Notes: generated by a model from the sequence alone, not told the origin. A DNA stretch of 64,000 nucleotides from Dehalobacterium sp040766325 (GCA_040766325.1 JAXGQR010000011.1:54988-118987); one strand, 5' to 3'. Positions 42,242 through 51,365 are shown, counted from the stretch's first letter. Numbers and translations: made by a program.

Positions 42242-42766
42242 ATGACAACCCATAAGTTAACCACCGTATCCGTGCTGGTCGCCCTAGCCACGGCACTGCA
42301 TATTATCGAATCCTTTTTCCCCAGTCCCTTACCCATCCCGGGAGCAAAATTGGGTTTAGCCAACATTGTTACCCTGCTGACCCTGGTTCTCTTTGGCTGG
42401 AAAACAGGCTTGCTGGTGGCTTTTTTAAGAGTTATGTTGGGCTCTCTCATGAGCGGCAGTATACTCACCACCGGCTTTTTTCTTAGTTTTACCGGTACCA
42501 TAACCAGTACCCTAATGATGGCTCTATGCCTCTATTTTTTTTCCGGATTAAGTGTGGTCGGGGTAAGCGTCGTAGGAGCAGTTTTTCACAACCTGGGTCA
42601 AATGGCCATGGCCGGGTTATTGATTGAGCACATGGCCATTTTCTTTTATCTGCCCGTTTTACTCCTTGCGGCGATTCCTACGGGGCTTTTTACCGGTTTC
42701 ATTCTAAAATATCTGCTCAAGCATCTGAAAACTATTGGCGTACCGAATAGTCCGTCTGATTTGTAA
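42242..42766 (+). CDS. Gx transporter / heptaprenyl diphosphate synthase component I-like protein
   Basis: 174-residue membrane protein with about five or six hydrophobic segments and the N-terminal LVALATALHIIESFFPSPLP and GAKLGLANIVTLLTL typical of the Gx transporter family (PF07456), once annotated as heptaprenyl diphosphate synthase component I. It probably moves a small compound, possibly a flavin precursor. The ATG at 42242 follows GAGGGAGGCAAT. It ends inside the 3' end of the convergent apbE gene (35-bp overlap). The longer frame from 41915 is not used, as it covers the NusG-II gene. Confidence 0.85.
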   Translation: MTTHKLTTVSVLVALATALHIIESFFPSPLPIPGAKLGLANIVTLLTLVLFGWKTGLLVAFLRVMLGSLMSGSILTTGFFLSFTGTITSTLMMALCLYFFSGLSVVGVSVVGAVFHNLGQMAMAGLLIEHMAIFFYLPVLLLAAIPTGLFTGFILKYLLKHLKTIGVPNSPSDL

Positions 42767-43805
42767 TTTCAATGAAACCATCAAGACCATCACTGAAAAT
42801 TATTTCTTTCTCATCAGTGATAAAAACCACTTCTGCCGACTGCAACGTATTTTGCAAAGCCATACCTTTTTCAGGACCCGATACAAACATTAATGTAGAA
42901 AGAATATCACCGTCCATAGAATTATTTGTAACTACGGTTGTCCCCATCACACCCCGGGCAGGTTTACCGTTGGCAGGATCAATAATATGGTGATACCGCA
43001 CACCCTTTTCCTCAAAATATCGTTCATAGTCTCCGGAGCTGATCACAGCACTGTCGTTCACACTGATAACAGCTGCTACACCGGCACTGTCCCGGGGATC
43101 CTGAAGTCCAATCTTCCAAGGTGAACCATCCGGTTTGCTGCCCAGTGCAAAAACATTTCCCCCTGCATTTACCAGAGCACTCTCAATACCTCCGGCACGC
43201 AGTTTTTCCACCGCCAAATCCGTCGCATATCCTTTGGCAATGCCCCCCAAATCCATAATCATCCCCTGATCCGGAAGAAAAATAGTTTTTGCATCTCTGT
43301 TAATGACAATTTTCCGGTAGTCTATTAAGGATAATGCCTGATTTAATTCATCCTCTGTGGGAACATGATATTTTGCGCTGCCAATACCCCAAAGATCTAT
43401 CACCGGTCCGATGGTAATGTCAAAGGCCCCACCGCTTAGTTCCGCGAAATAAAGGGCTCGCTCCACCATGGTCATAATATCATCGCTAACCGATACAGGT
43501 GCGATACCCGCCATTTCGTTGACCCGCCAGACGTCGCTTTTTTGCGGGTTAGGAAGATGATTTCCCGGAAATCGGCCTGCTAGATCATTGATACGTTGAA
43601 ATTCCCCGGCAGCATGTTCCACTGCCTCCCGGCCTTTCTCCGGGTCTTGGGAATATGCGGTAATATTAATCATCGTATCCATCACAAAGATATCTTTACT
43701 GATCTTTTCGAGTGCAGAATTTCTGTCCATACAACCCGCAGCGAACAAAATCAGAAACAGCATCAAAAAAACAATCACCCAATACTCAAATCTACGCTTG
43801 TTCAA
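42732..43805 (-). CDS. apbE: FAD:protein FMN transferase, ApbE lipoprotein
   Basis: 357 residues with a lipoprotein signal (FLILFAAGC). The ApbE fold shows DTMINITAYS, GPVIDLWGIGS, IMDLGGIAKGYATDLAV and VNAGGNVFALG, matching the FAD- and Mg-binding regions, and SSGDYERYF then YHHIIDPANGKPA. It transfers FMN from FAD onto a threonine of target flavoproteins outside the membrane, such as RnfG/NqrC or FMN-binding domain proteins. Targets are not in this window. Convergent with the NusG-II and Gx transporter genes, which belong to the same functional neighbourhood in relatives. Confidence 0.92.
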   Translation of the reverse strand: MNKRRFEYWVIVFLMLFLILFAAGCMDRNSALEKISKDIFVMDTMINITAYSQDPEKGREAVEHAAGEFQRINDLAGRFPGNHLPNPQKSDVWRVNEMAGIAPVSVSDDIMTMVERALYFAELSGGAFDITIGPVIDLWGIGSAKYHVPTEDELNQALSLIDYRKIVINRDAKTIFLPDQGMIMDLGGIAKGYATDLAVEKLRAGGIESALVNAGGNVFALGSKPDGSPWKIGLQDPRDSAGVAAVISVNDSAVISSGDYERYFEEKGVRYHHIIDPANGKPARGVMGTTVVTNNSMDGDILSTLMFVSGPEKGMALQNTLQSAEVVFITDEKEIIFSDGLDGFIEITNQTDYSVRQ

Positions 43806-44090
43806 AATATGCCTTCCCCCATATTGTTCCTATCATATTTTCTTCTATTATAAACACTAAAATAGAAATAACCAATACTTTCCCCAATAAACATGTTCCC
43901 CATACCTTCCCATACCGATTCCCCCATATCTCCTCATATTTTCTATAAATATGATTCCATAAAACTTTAGGTTAATGAAGGAAGAAAGGCGCCATTCGAC
44001 ATTTTTCCGAACAGCCTGATGCTATAATGATATCTGCAACGTTCTTTTTTAATTGTTGCGTCAAAATACAAAATGATAAGGAGAAAAAAA

Positions 44091-44231
44091 ATGACTAACA
44101 TGTCTATGGAAGAAGTCTTATCCGAAGTAATCAAAATGAGATCTTTATATGCCGAAGAAGCGAATGCTGAAATCACTGCACTGGCATTGCTTGATGATAT
44201 CACGGAAATGCTGGAATCCGTTTTGGTGTGA
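44091..44231 (+). CDS. Small acidic hypothetical protein
   Basis: 46 codons beginning MTNMSMEEVLSEVIKMRSLY with a predicted helical, acidic sequence ending LLDDITEMLESVLV. The ATG follows AAGGAGAAAAAAA, a strong ribosome site, so the ORF is probably real. It is too short for any family call. It may be a small regulator or toxin/antitoxin-size peptide; nothing supports a function. A terminator hairpin lies just downstream. Confidence 0.6.
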   Translation: MTNMSMEEVLSEVIKMRSLYAEEANAEITALALLDDITEMLESVLV

Positions 44232-44250
44232 AGTTATCCCTGCGTCACAT

Positions 44251-44288
44251 GAAAAGAAGACCCCAGCTCATAAGAACCATGGGTCTTC
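44251..44288 (-). terminator. Terminator after PadR gene
   Basis: On the minus strand GAAGACCC and GGGTCTTC form a stem around a 17-base loop and are followed by TTTTC. It lies between the small ORF and the PadR gene, which are convergent, and may serve both. Confidence 0.7.
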
Positions 44289-44292
44289 CAAC

Positions 44293-44707
44293 TCAAGCTT
44301 TTTGATCTTGAGAGTCACTCGATAAGACATTTTTTGCATCCGCAATAATCTTTTCAATAGACTTCGCATAATCCTCAAGAGTATAAATCCAAGTGTTTAA
44401 GCATTCAATCCCTCTAGCAGTGATCCTATAGTTTTTCTTGGCAGGACCGGTTTCATCATGAAGCCATTCGGAACGAACCATTTTCCGTTCTTCGAGAGTC
44501 TTTAATGCACGATATACCCCCGTATTGTCTAGCTTTTCGTCATTGTATAAATTATTTTTCTCCACCTTGGATAATCAGATATCCATGCAGATTCTGTTGA
44601 GCAAGAATCGTTAAAATTTGGGGTTGAATAAGTTTATCAAGGTTATATCCCCTACAAGAGCACTTGATGTTTTTATCTATTAGATTTAGTCTACTATTAG
44701 ACATCAT
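44293..44707 (-). pseudogene. Frameshifted PadR-family regulator
   Basis: From the ATG at 44707 (after GAGGTGATTT) the frame reads IKCSCRGYNLDKLIQPQILT then LHGYLIIQGGEK and a stop near 44562. The next frame continues VEKNNLYNDEKLDNTGVYRA with the wing RMVRSEWLHDETGPAKKNYR-type region. Together they form the normal clostridial PadR protein of about 135 residues, with an N-terminal CxC that may sense metals. A one-base deletion near CAAGGTGGAG causes the break. Decay or sequence error cannot be told apart. Confidence 0.8.
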
Positions 44708-44724
44708 AAATCACCTCACTTTGT

Positions 44725-44753
44725 ATGATAAGCTGAAATCCACTTAATGTCAA
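44725..44753 (-). promoter_or_regulatory. Promoter of PadR gene
   Basis: On the minus strand TTGACA (44748-44753) and TATCAT (44725-44730) are 17 bp apart, about 20 bp before the PadR ATG. Confidence 0.65.
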
Positions 44754-44836
44754 TAGATCTTGACCCTCTGTTCCAATCAGTTAGACTAAGTTATTAAGCT
44801 TATGTAGGTGATTTTTTTACCAAACATCAGATCGGC

Positions 44837-45733
44837 TTAAACCACTAATCCTTGTGCCCTCATTAGAGAAAGCAGTTTCTCACGATTTGCATCCTCCATG
44901 GAGGTAAGAGGAGATCTGAGATAATCCTTGCAAAACCCCATGGCAGCCATCCCGGATTTTACAGGAATGGGATTTACTTCAGAAAACAATGCTTTAATCA
45001 AGGGGATAAGCCGGCATTGCAATTCTGCGCTGCCGGCAATATCACCATTGAAGAAACGAGTACAGATCTCCCGTGCCTGTGCCGGCATAATGTTAGAGAG
45101 AACGGAAATAGCCCCCACTCCGCCCAGGGACATGAGAGGTACGATTTGATCATCATTTCCGGAATATAGATCCAGCTTGCCTCGAACCAAAGACATGGTT
45201 TCCACAATTTTCGCAATATTGCCGTTAGCTTCTTTGATCCCTGCGATGTTTTCATGTTCAGCTAAAACCCCATAGGTAGCAGGCTCAATATTTACAGCTG
45301 TTCTTGAAGGTACATTATAGACAATAATGGGCTTTGTGCTCTCGTCGGCAATTTGAGTAAACATTTTGACCAACCCTTTTTGCGTCGCCTTATTGTAATA
45401 TGGAGTAATAATCAGCATTGCATCCGCGCCTGCTGCACAGGCATGTTTGGTTAGATCAAGAGCATAAGCGGTGTCATTACTCCCTGTGCCGGCAATAATC
45501 GGCACCCTTCCTGCTGCCTGCCGAACAGCAAACTCAATTACTTTTCTGTGTTCATCATCATTTAAGGTTGATGCTTCTCCTGTGGTACCGCAAATTACCA
45601 GAGCATCAATCCCTTCTGCAATTTGCCAATCAATTATTTTTCCAAACTGTTGATAATCAACTCCTGTTTCATCCATTGGTGTTATAAGAGCTGTTGCAAT
45701 GCCTTTGAAAATATTCTTTTTTTTCATTTTCAT
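44837..45733 (-). CDS. dapA: 4-hydroxy-tetrahydrodipicolinate synthase
   Basis: 298-residue TIM-barrel enzyme condensing pyruvate and aspartate semialdehyde, the first step of the lysine and dipicolinate branch. Signatures are GTTGEASTLNDDEH, TPYYNKATQKGL, IVYNVPSRT and GIKEANGN (Schiff-base lysine in GIKE). The ATG at 45733 follows AAAGGAGATG; the longer frame to 45973 is not used, as it runs through a riboswitch. It is monocistronic here. A lysine riboswitch and terminator lie directly upstream, so high lysine should stop transcription. Dipicolinate also serves spores. Confidence 0.95.
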   Translation of the reverse strand: MKMKKKNIFKGIATALITPMDETGVDYQQFGKIIDWQIAEGIDALVICGTTGEASTLNDDEHRKVIEFAVRQAAGRVPIIAGTGSNDTAYALDLTKHACAAGADAMLIITPYYNKATQKGLVKMFTQIADESTKPIIVYNVPSRTAVNIEPATYGVLAEHENIAGIKEANGNIAKIVETMSLVRGKLDLYSGNDDQIVPLMSLGGVGAISVLSNIMPAQAREICTRFFNGDIAGSAELQCRLIPLIKALFSEVNPIPVKSGMAAMGFCKDYLRSPLTSMEDANREKLLSLMRAQGLVV

Positions 45734-45751
45734 TCTTACATCTCCTTTGAT

Positions 45752-45781
45752 AAAAAAAATAGCTGATCCGGAATCAGCTGC
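45752..45781 (-). terminator. Lysine riboswitch expression-platform terminator
   Basis: On the minus strand AGCTGAT and ATCAGCT enclose TCCGG and are followed by eight T. It lies between the riboswitch aptamer and the dapA ribosome site, as expected for transcription attenuation. Confidence 0.85.
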
Positions 45782-45823
45782 TATATTACCTATATGAATA
45801 TTGCTAATCATACTTGTAATAAA

Positions 45824-45987
45824 GATAGCCCTCCGCAAACGCGACAGTTGAACAAATCTTATTTTGCCCACCCAGCCAATCCCTCCGCAATAAGACCGGC
45901 TTCGGCATCTGCACCTTTTACCAAAACACAGGTCCTGCGTAAGACTGACAACTGTTTTGGCTACTTTTTGCAAGATGCGCCTCTATC
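45824..45987 (-). promoter_or_regulatory. Lysine riboswitch (L-box)
   Basis: On the minus strand the aptamer begins GATAGAGGCGC, continues AAAAAGTAG and ATGCCGAAGCCGG, then GGCTGGGTGGGC and ACTGTCGCG, and closes GGAGGGCTATC with the first helix. These blocks are the conserved lysine riboswitch core. Just downstream a terminator can form. This makes dapA expression respond to lysine. Confidence 0.88.
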
Positions 45988-46114
45988 ATTAATATTAATC
46001 TTAATCATAATCTTACCAACATATAAATGTCAAGTCAGAAAAACAACTTGATTATCTTTTTCCACGTGTTTATCCAGTCTTTCTAGTATCGATTGAATTA
46101 CCAGAACAGCGATC

Positions 46115-46143
46115 TTGTAGGGTTGGCCTCATAATGCTATAAT
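46115..46143 (+). promoter_or_regulatory. Promoter upstream of guaA-like gene
   Basis: TTGTAG (46115-46120) and TATAAT (46138-46143) are 17 bp apart, 38 bp before the ATG at 46181. Confidence 0.6.
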
Positions 46144-46180
46144 CTTAAGATACAGAGGAAATCTTTTTCAGGAGGGCAAA

Positions 46181-47489
46181 ATGAAACAAGATATGATTGT
46201 CATTTTAGATTTAGGTAGCCCCATTAACACAGTAATTGCCAGAGCAGTGCGTGATCTTTGGCGTTTATAGTGAAATTCATCCTCATGACATCACACCGGA
46301 TAAACTTTCCCAATTACCCAACGTAAAAGGCATTATCATTAACGGAGGCAAAAACAACCTTATTGACGGGGTATCAATTGACGTAAACCACAGCATCTAT
46401 GATGCCGGTTATCCGATCCTGGCAGTTGATCATCAACCTGCAAAGTGTGAAGATAAAAGGACATCCTGGCCGGACTCAGAAGAAAAAATTAAAGAGATAT
46501 TAAAGCCCTTTCTCTTTGATGTCTGCCAGGCTAAAGCAAACTGGAATATGAAAAACTTCATCGCAGATCAAGTTGAACTGATTAAAAATCAGGTAGGCGA
46601 CAAAAGAGTTTTACTTGCCCTTTCCGGAGGAGTGGATAGCTCCGTTGTCGCGGCATTGTTAATCAAGGCCATCGGCAAACAATTAGTCTGCGTACATGTT
46701 AATCATGGCCTGATGCGCAAAAATGAATCGGAAAGTGTCGTTGAGGTATTCAAAAATCAATTGGATGCAAATCTGATCTATGTTGATGCCGGTGCTCGCT
46801 TCCTTAAAAAGCTGGAGAATGTCGCAGATCCTGAAGAAAAAAGAAAGATTATCGGTGAGGAATTTATTCGTGTTTTTGAAGAAGAAGCACGGAAATTAGC
46901 CGGAATTGATTTTTTGGCCCAAGGAACAATCTATCCAGATATCGTGGAAAGCGGTACCATGACCTCCGGAGTTGTTAAATCTCATCATAATGTTGGCGGT
47001 TTACCTGAAGATTTACATTTTGAGCTGGTTGAACCTCTTTTTCACCTCTTTAAAGATGAAGTCAGAGCCTGTGGCCTTGAACTTGGTCTGCCGGAAGAAA
47101 TGGTATTCAGACAACCCTTCCCGGGACCCGGTCTTGGTGTACGCTGCCTCGGCGCCATTACCAAAGAACGCTTGGAAGCCGTCCGGGAATCAGATGCTAT
47201 TTTGCAGGAAGAGTTTAAAAATTTCGGTTTAGACAAAAAGGTATGGCAATATTTTACCATAGTACCTGACTTTAAATCCGTAGGAATGAAAAATAATACC
47301 CGAAGTTTTGAATACCCTGTTATTATCCGTGCCGTTAACACCGTTGATGCTATGACTGCCAGCATCGAACAAATTGACTGGCCGATCCTACTAAAAATTA
47401 CCGAAAGGATTTTACATGAGGTGCCCAATGTGAACCGGGTCTGTTATGACTTGAGTCCCAAACCCTGCGCAACTATCGAGTGGGAGTAA
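46181..47489 (+). pseudogene. guaA: GMP synthase-like gene with degenerate glutaminase domain and a frameshift
   Basis: The ATG at 46181 follows AGGAGGGCAAA and encodes MIVILDLGSPINTVIARAVR, then derails at GATCTTTGGCG (about 46255); the next frame continues GVYSEIHPHDITP to 47489. Deleting one T restores one protein of about 435 residues. The amidotransferase domain is only about 105 residues long and lacks the usual GICYG catalytic cysteine (PILAVDHQ here), so it cannot use glutamine in the usual way. The ATP pyrophosphatase domain is intact (LLALSGGVDSSVVAALL) and so is the dimerisation end (YDLSPKPCATIEWE). It would form GMP from XMP with ammonia. Similar short GuaA variants exist in Clostridia. 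Confidence 0.8.
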
Positions 47490-47535
47490 TATTTAACTCT
47501 TTATGATAGAATAAGGTTTTAAGGCGTTGATAAAA

Positions 47536-48135
47536 ATGGATGAACAAGCACTTGTGGAATTTTTCATGAAATTAGATCGCTCCTTTTTCCTCGGTGATAA
47601 TTACAAAGCTTTAGCGCACCGTGATTCCCCGTTGCCTATTGGTTATGAACAAACTATCTCGCAACCTTCTTTAGTTTTGGAAATGACCCGTATTTTAGCT
47701 CCCGAAAAAGATAGTAAGGTTTTAGAAATAGGGACAGGCTCAGGATATCAAACAGCATTGCTGGCCGAATTTTCAGGTGAAGTATATACCATTGAAAGAA
47801 TAGAAGAATTATCAAAAAAAGCCCAGCATAGACTATCAGAGCTTGGATATAAAAATATATTTTTCAAAATTGATGATGGCAGTTCCGGTTGGGAGCAAAA
47901 AGCTCCTTTTGACAGAATCATGGTAACGGCTGCCGCGGGAAAAAAGCCAACTAAGCTCATAAATCAACTAAAAACAAACGGCAGAATGGTTGTTCCGACA
48001 GGCCCGCCTTCCATGCAAGAGTTGCTTTTAATAACCAAAGATGAAAAGGGCAACCTTAAGGAACAAAATTTAGGGCAGGTAAGATTTGTGGAAATGGTAG
48101 GTGTTTATGGCTGGGACCAAAAAAATGACGACTGA
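47536..48135 (+). CDS. pcm: Protein-L-isoaspartate O-methyltransferase
   Basis: 199 residues with SAM-binding motif VLEIGTGSGYQTALLAE, the preceding QTISQPSLVLEM substrate segment and the late FDRIMVTAAAGKKP. It repairs damaged aspartyl residues by methylating L-isoaspartate. I start at the ATG at 47536; an in-frame TTG at 47527 is closer to AAGG and cannot be excluded. It follows the guaA-like gene by 46 bp in the same direction and is probably cotranscribed. Confidence 0.9.
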   Translation: MDEQALVEFFMKLDRSFFLGDNYKALAHRDSPLPIGYEQTISQPSLVLEMTRILAPEKDSKVLEIGTGSGYQTALLAEFSGEVYTIERIEELSKKAQHRLSELGYKNIFFKIDDGSSGWEQKAPFDRIMVTAAAGKKPTKLINQLKTNGRMVVPTGPPSMQELLLITKDEKGNLKEQNLGQVRFVEMVGVYGWDQKNDD

Positions 48136-48180
48136 GAGCTTACATCTCTGAATTACGAAATTTTAAGGATCTGATATGAT

Positions 48181-49467
48181 ATGGAGGCTCACTTAAACGG
48201 GGCGCAGATAGCAACATGGCTGGTTTTGTTAATTGTCCTCTATACGTTAATTACAGAGAAAATAAGATTTGATGCGGCTGCCTTTGGCGGTTTGCTTTTG
48301 CTGGGATTACTTCAGGTCGCCCCGCCCTCCATACTCTTTTCCGGTTTTTCGTCCCCAGCCTTGTTTACAGTTGCCATTGTCCTGGTTATGAGTGCCGGGA
48401 TCGTTGAATCAGGTCTCCTTAACGGTTTTGGAAAAAGCATTGCTCGAAAAATTCAAAAACCAAAAAAACAAATTCTGGCCCTGTTACTTGCCACGACGCT
48501 GGTTTCAGGTTTTGTAAATAATGTGGGGACTGTGGGTATTATGCTTCCTACCTCACAAAGAATGGCCCAAAGGGCCGGCTACAATAAAGCTAATGTGGGC
48601 ATGGCATTGGTGTATACCACCATTCTTAGCGGTTCTGCTACCCTGATCGGCAACGCCGCCAATCTGATTGTTTCCACCTTCAGGCTGCAAGCTTTAGGGG
48701 AACCATTCAAGATGTTTGATTTTATTGCTCATGGTCTGGTTATGGTGAGCGTTGCTTTGATCATCCTGTTTCTTTGTCAGGTATGTGGTTTTAATTTTGG
48801 TCCGTCAACTCACTCCAAAGACAAACCCGGTCCGCCAAACAATATGCTGCACCTTGAGCCTGCACATGAGCGCAATATCAGGAAAACAAGCATTGTACTC
48901 TTCACTTTAATACCAATTATCACCATAACCAGCATCGGCTTGATACATCCTGCTGTTGGTTTCGGTTTCGTGGTTTTTATCTGGCTAGGTACCGGAGTCC
49001 TCTCATCAGCTATTGCTTATGAAAATATCAATATCCCCATCATCTTGTTTCTTGGCAGCATGCTAAGCATTGCCAACATCTTGACCGACACCGGAGCTCT
49101 GAAGACTGTTGCCGGTTCCATTCTACCACTGGTTGTTTCTTTACCACCATTATTGCTTATTTTTTCCGTCATGTTTGTCACTGCCTTGGTTTCTAATTTT
49201 GTCGATAACCCAGTTTCTGCGGTACTCATGTCTCCCCTGGTAATCCAACTTTACCAATCAGGCGAAGTTGCCGTAAGTATCGATGCCTTGCTCATGGCGG
49301 TTGCTGCCGGAGCCAGTCTCGCCATTGTGCTTCCGACCCATCAGGCAACCCTCGTGGTCATGGAAAGCACCCGATTCTCCAAAAAATGTTTTATTAAAAC
49401 CGGCCTAATTATTGCATTGGCAGCAGGTATTTGCGCAGCTTTTGTAATCAATGTCGTATGGAATTAA
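48181..49467 (+). CDS. SLC13/DASS-like anion permease
   Basis: 428 residues with about eleven hydrophobic segments. The sequences SGFVNNVGTVGIMLPTSQ and SNFVDNPVSAVLMSPLV are the paired SNN/DN-type motifs of the SLC13/ArsB/NhaD superfamily. It carries an anion (dicarboxylate, sulfate or similar) with sodium or protons; substrate cannot be chosen. The ATG follows AAGGATCTGATATGAT. It lies 45 bp after pcm and may be its operon partner. Confidence 0.85.
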   Translation: MEAHLNGAQIATWLVLLIVLYTLITEKIRFDAAAFGGLLLLGLLQVAPPSILFSGFSSPALFTVAIVLVMSAGIVESGLLNGFGKSIARKIQKPKKQILALLLATTLVSGFVNNVGTVGIMLPTSQRMAQRAGYNKANVGMALVYTTILSGSATLIGNAANLIVSTFRLQALGEPFKMFDFIAHGLVMVSVALIILFLCQVCGFNFGPSTHSKDKPGPPNNMLHLEPAHERNIRKTSIVLFTLIPIITITSIGLIHPAVGFGFVVFIWLGTGVLSSAIAYENINIPIILFLGSMLSIANILTDTGALKTVAGSILPLVVSLPPLLLIFSVMFVTALVSNFVDNPVSAVLMSPLVIQLYQSGEVAVSIDALLMAVAAGASLAIVLPTHQATLVVMESTRFSKKCFIKTGLIIALAAGICAAFVINVVWN

Positions 49468-49576
49468 TAAAAATTAAGGAAAATATCCGAACAAACGGCG
49501 TCATCATAAAACAGTAGCAAGTCCCAAGCAAAATTCATATTATAATTAGAACCACAAAATATGAAGGAGCTGTTCT

Positions 49577-49756
49577 ATGATGAAAGAGCACGTTAAGTTG
49601 ACTCTTTGTCAAAAGGGATGTTGTCCAAGCGTAGAATTCAATGATGATACGGATCTGATAATCATTAAAGATGATCTCGGTGGACAAGTATCTCTGACAG
49701 AGGATCAGTTTAAGATTCTGCTAGAAGAATATCTGCGTCATGCAGGTGATTTATGA
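49577..49756 (+). CDS. Small conserved-looking cysteine protein
   Basis: 59 codons from ATG 49577 (MMKEHVKLTLCQKGCCPSVE), with a second ATG at 49580. It has a CxxxCC group then a soluble acidic part ending LRHAGDL. The ribosome site GAAGGAGC is good. Its TGA overlaps the ATG of the next gene, so it is translated in an operon. The cluster of cysteines could bind metal. Family unknown. Confidence 0.72.
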   Translation: MMKEHVKLTLCQKGCCPSVEFNDDTDLIIIKDDLGGQVSLTEDQFKILLEEYLRHAGDL

Positions 49757-50076
49757 TGATATTTCAGATATTATTGGTACTAAGCATTCGCTTTTTCCTT
49801 TTTGATTTTGTCTTGTTTAGAAATATCAGATCTTATTTAAGCACCAAAGGGTATATATTTTGGAAGCTTCTCAATTGTCCTTTTTGTCAGGGATTTTGGT
49901 GCGGACTAGGAGTTTTTCTCGCATTACGCCCCATAACTTTCAATTTAAATTTCTTACTGTCTATGCTCTCCTTCGGTTTTGTCACCGCTTATCTCAGTCT
50001 GATGACCATCGCGATATTCTATCCTTTAATTGATCAATTTGAGGATAAGTATACACCGTATAACAATCGGGAATAA
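49753..50076 (+). CDS. Small membrane protein with CPFCxxFWC motif
   Basis: 107 residues with about three membrane segments and LNCPFCQGFWCGLGVF, similar to DUF1360-type membrane proteins. The cysteines probably form a disulfide or bind a metal near the membrane face. It overlaps the preceding small gene (ATGA) and ends just before a strong hairpin. Function unknown; the operon of two small Cys proteins is curious. Confidence 0.72.
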   Translation: MMIFQILLVLSIRFFLFDFVLFRNIRSYLSTKGYIFWKLLNCPFCQGFWCGLGVFLALRPITFNLNFLLSMLSFGFVTAYLSLMTIAIFYPLIDQFEDKYTPYNNRE

Positions 50077-50137
50077 CGGGGAAATCCGGGATCACCGGCA
50101 ACTCAAGGACCGGTGGGAAAGTTCCCCAGCAGAAAAG

Positions 50138-50179
50138 CAGCCACGACCAGGCGCATCAAAAAGCGCCTGGTCGTGGCTG
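50138..50179. terminator. Perfect 17-bp hairpin between convergent genes
   Basis: CAGCCACGACCAGGCGC (50138-50154) and its exact complement (50163-50179) enclose eight bases. On the minus strand CTTTTCT follows. It should end the UPF0280 operon and perhaps the rightward gene too. Confidence 0.8.
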
Positions 50180-50206
50180 TCTCATCTACTAAACATAACC
50201 ATAAAT

Positions 50207-50941
50207 TTACCAGGGGACAATCTCCACTGAACCCCAGATGGCCATTTTATCATCTTTAATCAGAACGATTCCTTTGATTCCTGGTAACTTCCGGATAAAT
50301 TTAATTGCTGCATCAAAATCCTCCGGAGTATTAACCATGTTTCCTGCTGCCGTGGCAGCAGCATCTGATAAAAACACCGACTCAGCTAAAACTATGGCCG
50401 CATCAGCCTTGCCAAAGCTTAAAGATGGTCCTACCGTTCCGGATGAGGTGCAAATTCCCATAGGTGTCTGGTGGGGGGAAATTCTAATCCCGATACGATT
50501 ACTAAAAGGAGACTCACCGGCAAAGATACCTACTGTTCTTGTCTTTGATGACCTCAGATAGATATCTCCCCCATTTTCCACAATTACTTCTTGGGAGTAT
50601 TGCCCAATAAACTCTCCGATCATTTGGGCAAATCCCCCTGCCACGGCGGCCATCGGTCCCACGCCTGCCATATTGGAGAATTTTGCCATATTAAAAGCAA
50701 GCGCCGGAGCCTCCAAACAAACAATATGGGGGGTAAGACTGGTGAAAAAAACAGGATCGATTTTTATATATTCTTCCAACTCATTGCGCAGCAAAAATGT
50801 ATATTGAGTTATCGCATCTTCTATTTCCGGGAAATAATCTTCTTTTTTGAGGGAAATTAACAAATCTGTTTCTTTAATTTTAATATTAAAGGTTTTTAAA
50901 TCTGAGATAACATCATTTCGATAGATTCGATCTACATACAT
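50207..50941 (-). CDS. UPF0280 (COG2122) protein of anaerobic homocysteine synthesis
   Basis: 244 residues of the UPF0280/ApbE-like family. Motifs include VGPMAAVAGGFAQMIGEF and GTVGPSLSFGKADAAIVL, both typical. In methanogens COG2122 (MA1715) works with COG1900 and a NIL-ferredoxin to make homocysteine from aspartate semialdehyde and sulfide. Here all three genes are in one operon, which supports that role. It is last in the operon, 14 bp after the NIL-ferredoxin gene. The exact biochemical step of this subunit is not established. Confidence 0.9.
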   Translation of the reverse strand: MYVDRIYRNDVISDLKTFNIKIKETDLLISLKKEDYFPEIEDAITQYTFLLRNELEEYIKIDPVFFTSLTPHIVCLEAPALAFNMAKFSNMAGVGPMAAVAGGFAQMIGEFIGQYSQEVIVENGGDIYLRSSKTRTVGIFAGESPFSNRIGIRISPHQTPMGICTSSGTVGPSLSFGKADAAIVLAESVFLSDAAATAAGNMVNTPEDFDAAIKFIRKLPGIKGIVLIKDDKMAIWGSVEIVPW

Positions 50942-50954
50942 TTCAGCTTACCTG

Positions 50955-51365
50955 TTAAAAACACAGTTCCATAGCTTTTACGGGGCAGCTTTTTACACAA
51001 ATACCGCACACCACACATTTATCACCCTCAAAGTTGATGGTCATTTCCGGTCGGTTTAAGCTGAGGGCATGGGTGGGACATACTCCGGTGCAATGCCCAC
51101 ATTGGATACATTTTTCCTCATTCCAGGCAACCCTTTCATCGAGACCGTCTATGATTACACCTAAAGATTTGAGGTAGTCCATGCCTTCAGCATATTGCAG
51201 GTCCTCTCCCTGAATTTCCACAACCAGGTAGCCTTCTTTCTGGGGATTGATTTCTGCTTTTAAGATGTTGGGAATTAGATTATAGTCTTTGATTAGAGAA
51301 TATATGATCGGTTGATCAACAATCTTCGCGTTAAACTTGAAGACAACTTTTTTCGTGATAGTCAT
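50955..51365 (-). CDS. NIL domain-ferredoxin
   Basis: 136 residues. The N-terminal NIL domain (about 1-75) precedes a two-cluster ferredoxin: CIQCGHCTGVCPTHAL and CVVCGICVKSCPVKAM, both full CxxCxxCxxxCP motifs. It donates electrons in the homocysteine synthesis system (MA1822 analogue). The NIL domain is the ligand-binding part known from MetN ATPases, where it senses methionine, so methionine may also regulate it. It lies 14 bp after hcyS and 14 bp before the UPF0280 gene. Confidence 0.92.
   Translation of the reverse strand: MTITKKVVFKFNAKIVDQPIIYSLIKDYNLIPNILKAEINPQKEGYLVVEIQGEDLQYAEGMDYLKSLGVIIDGLDERVAWNEEKCIQCGHCTGVCPTHALSLNRPEMTINFEGDKCVVCGICVKSCPVKAMELCF

Noticed and set aside
43967..44203. 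Minus-strand frame at 43967-44203
   Set aside because: The plus strand here holds a short ORF with a strong ribosome site, and the minus frame has none.
45733..45973. N-terminal extension of dapA
   Set aside because: This interval is a lysine riboswitch and terminator; the ATG at 45733 has its own ribosome site.
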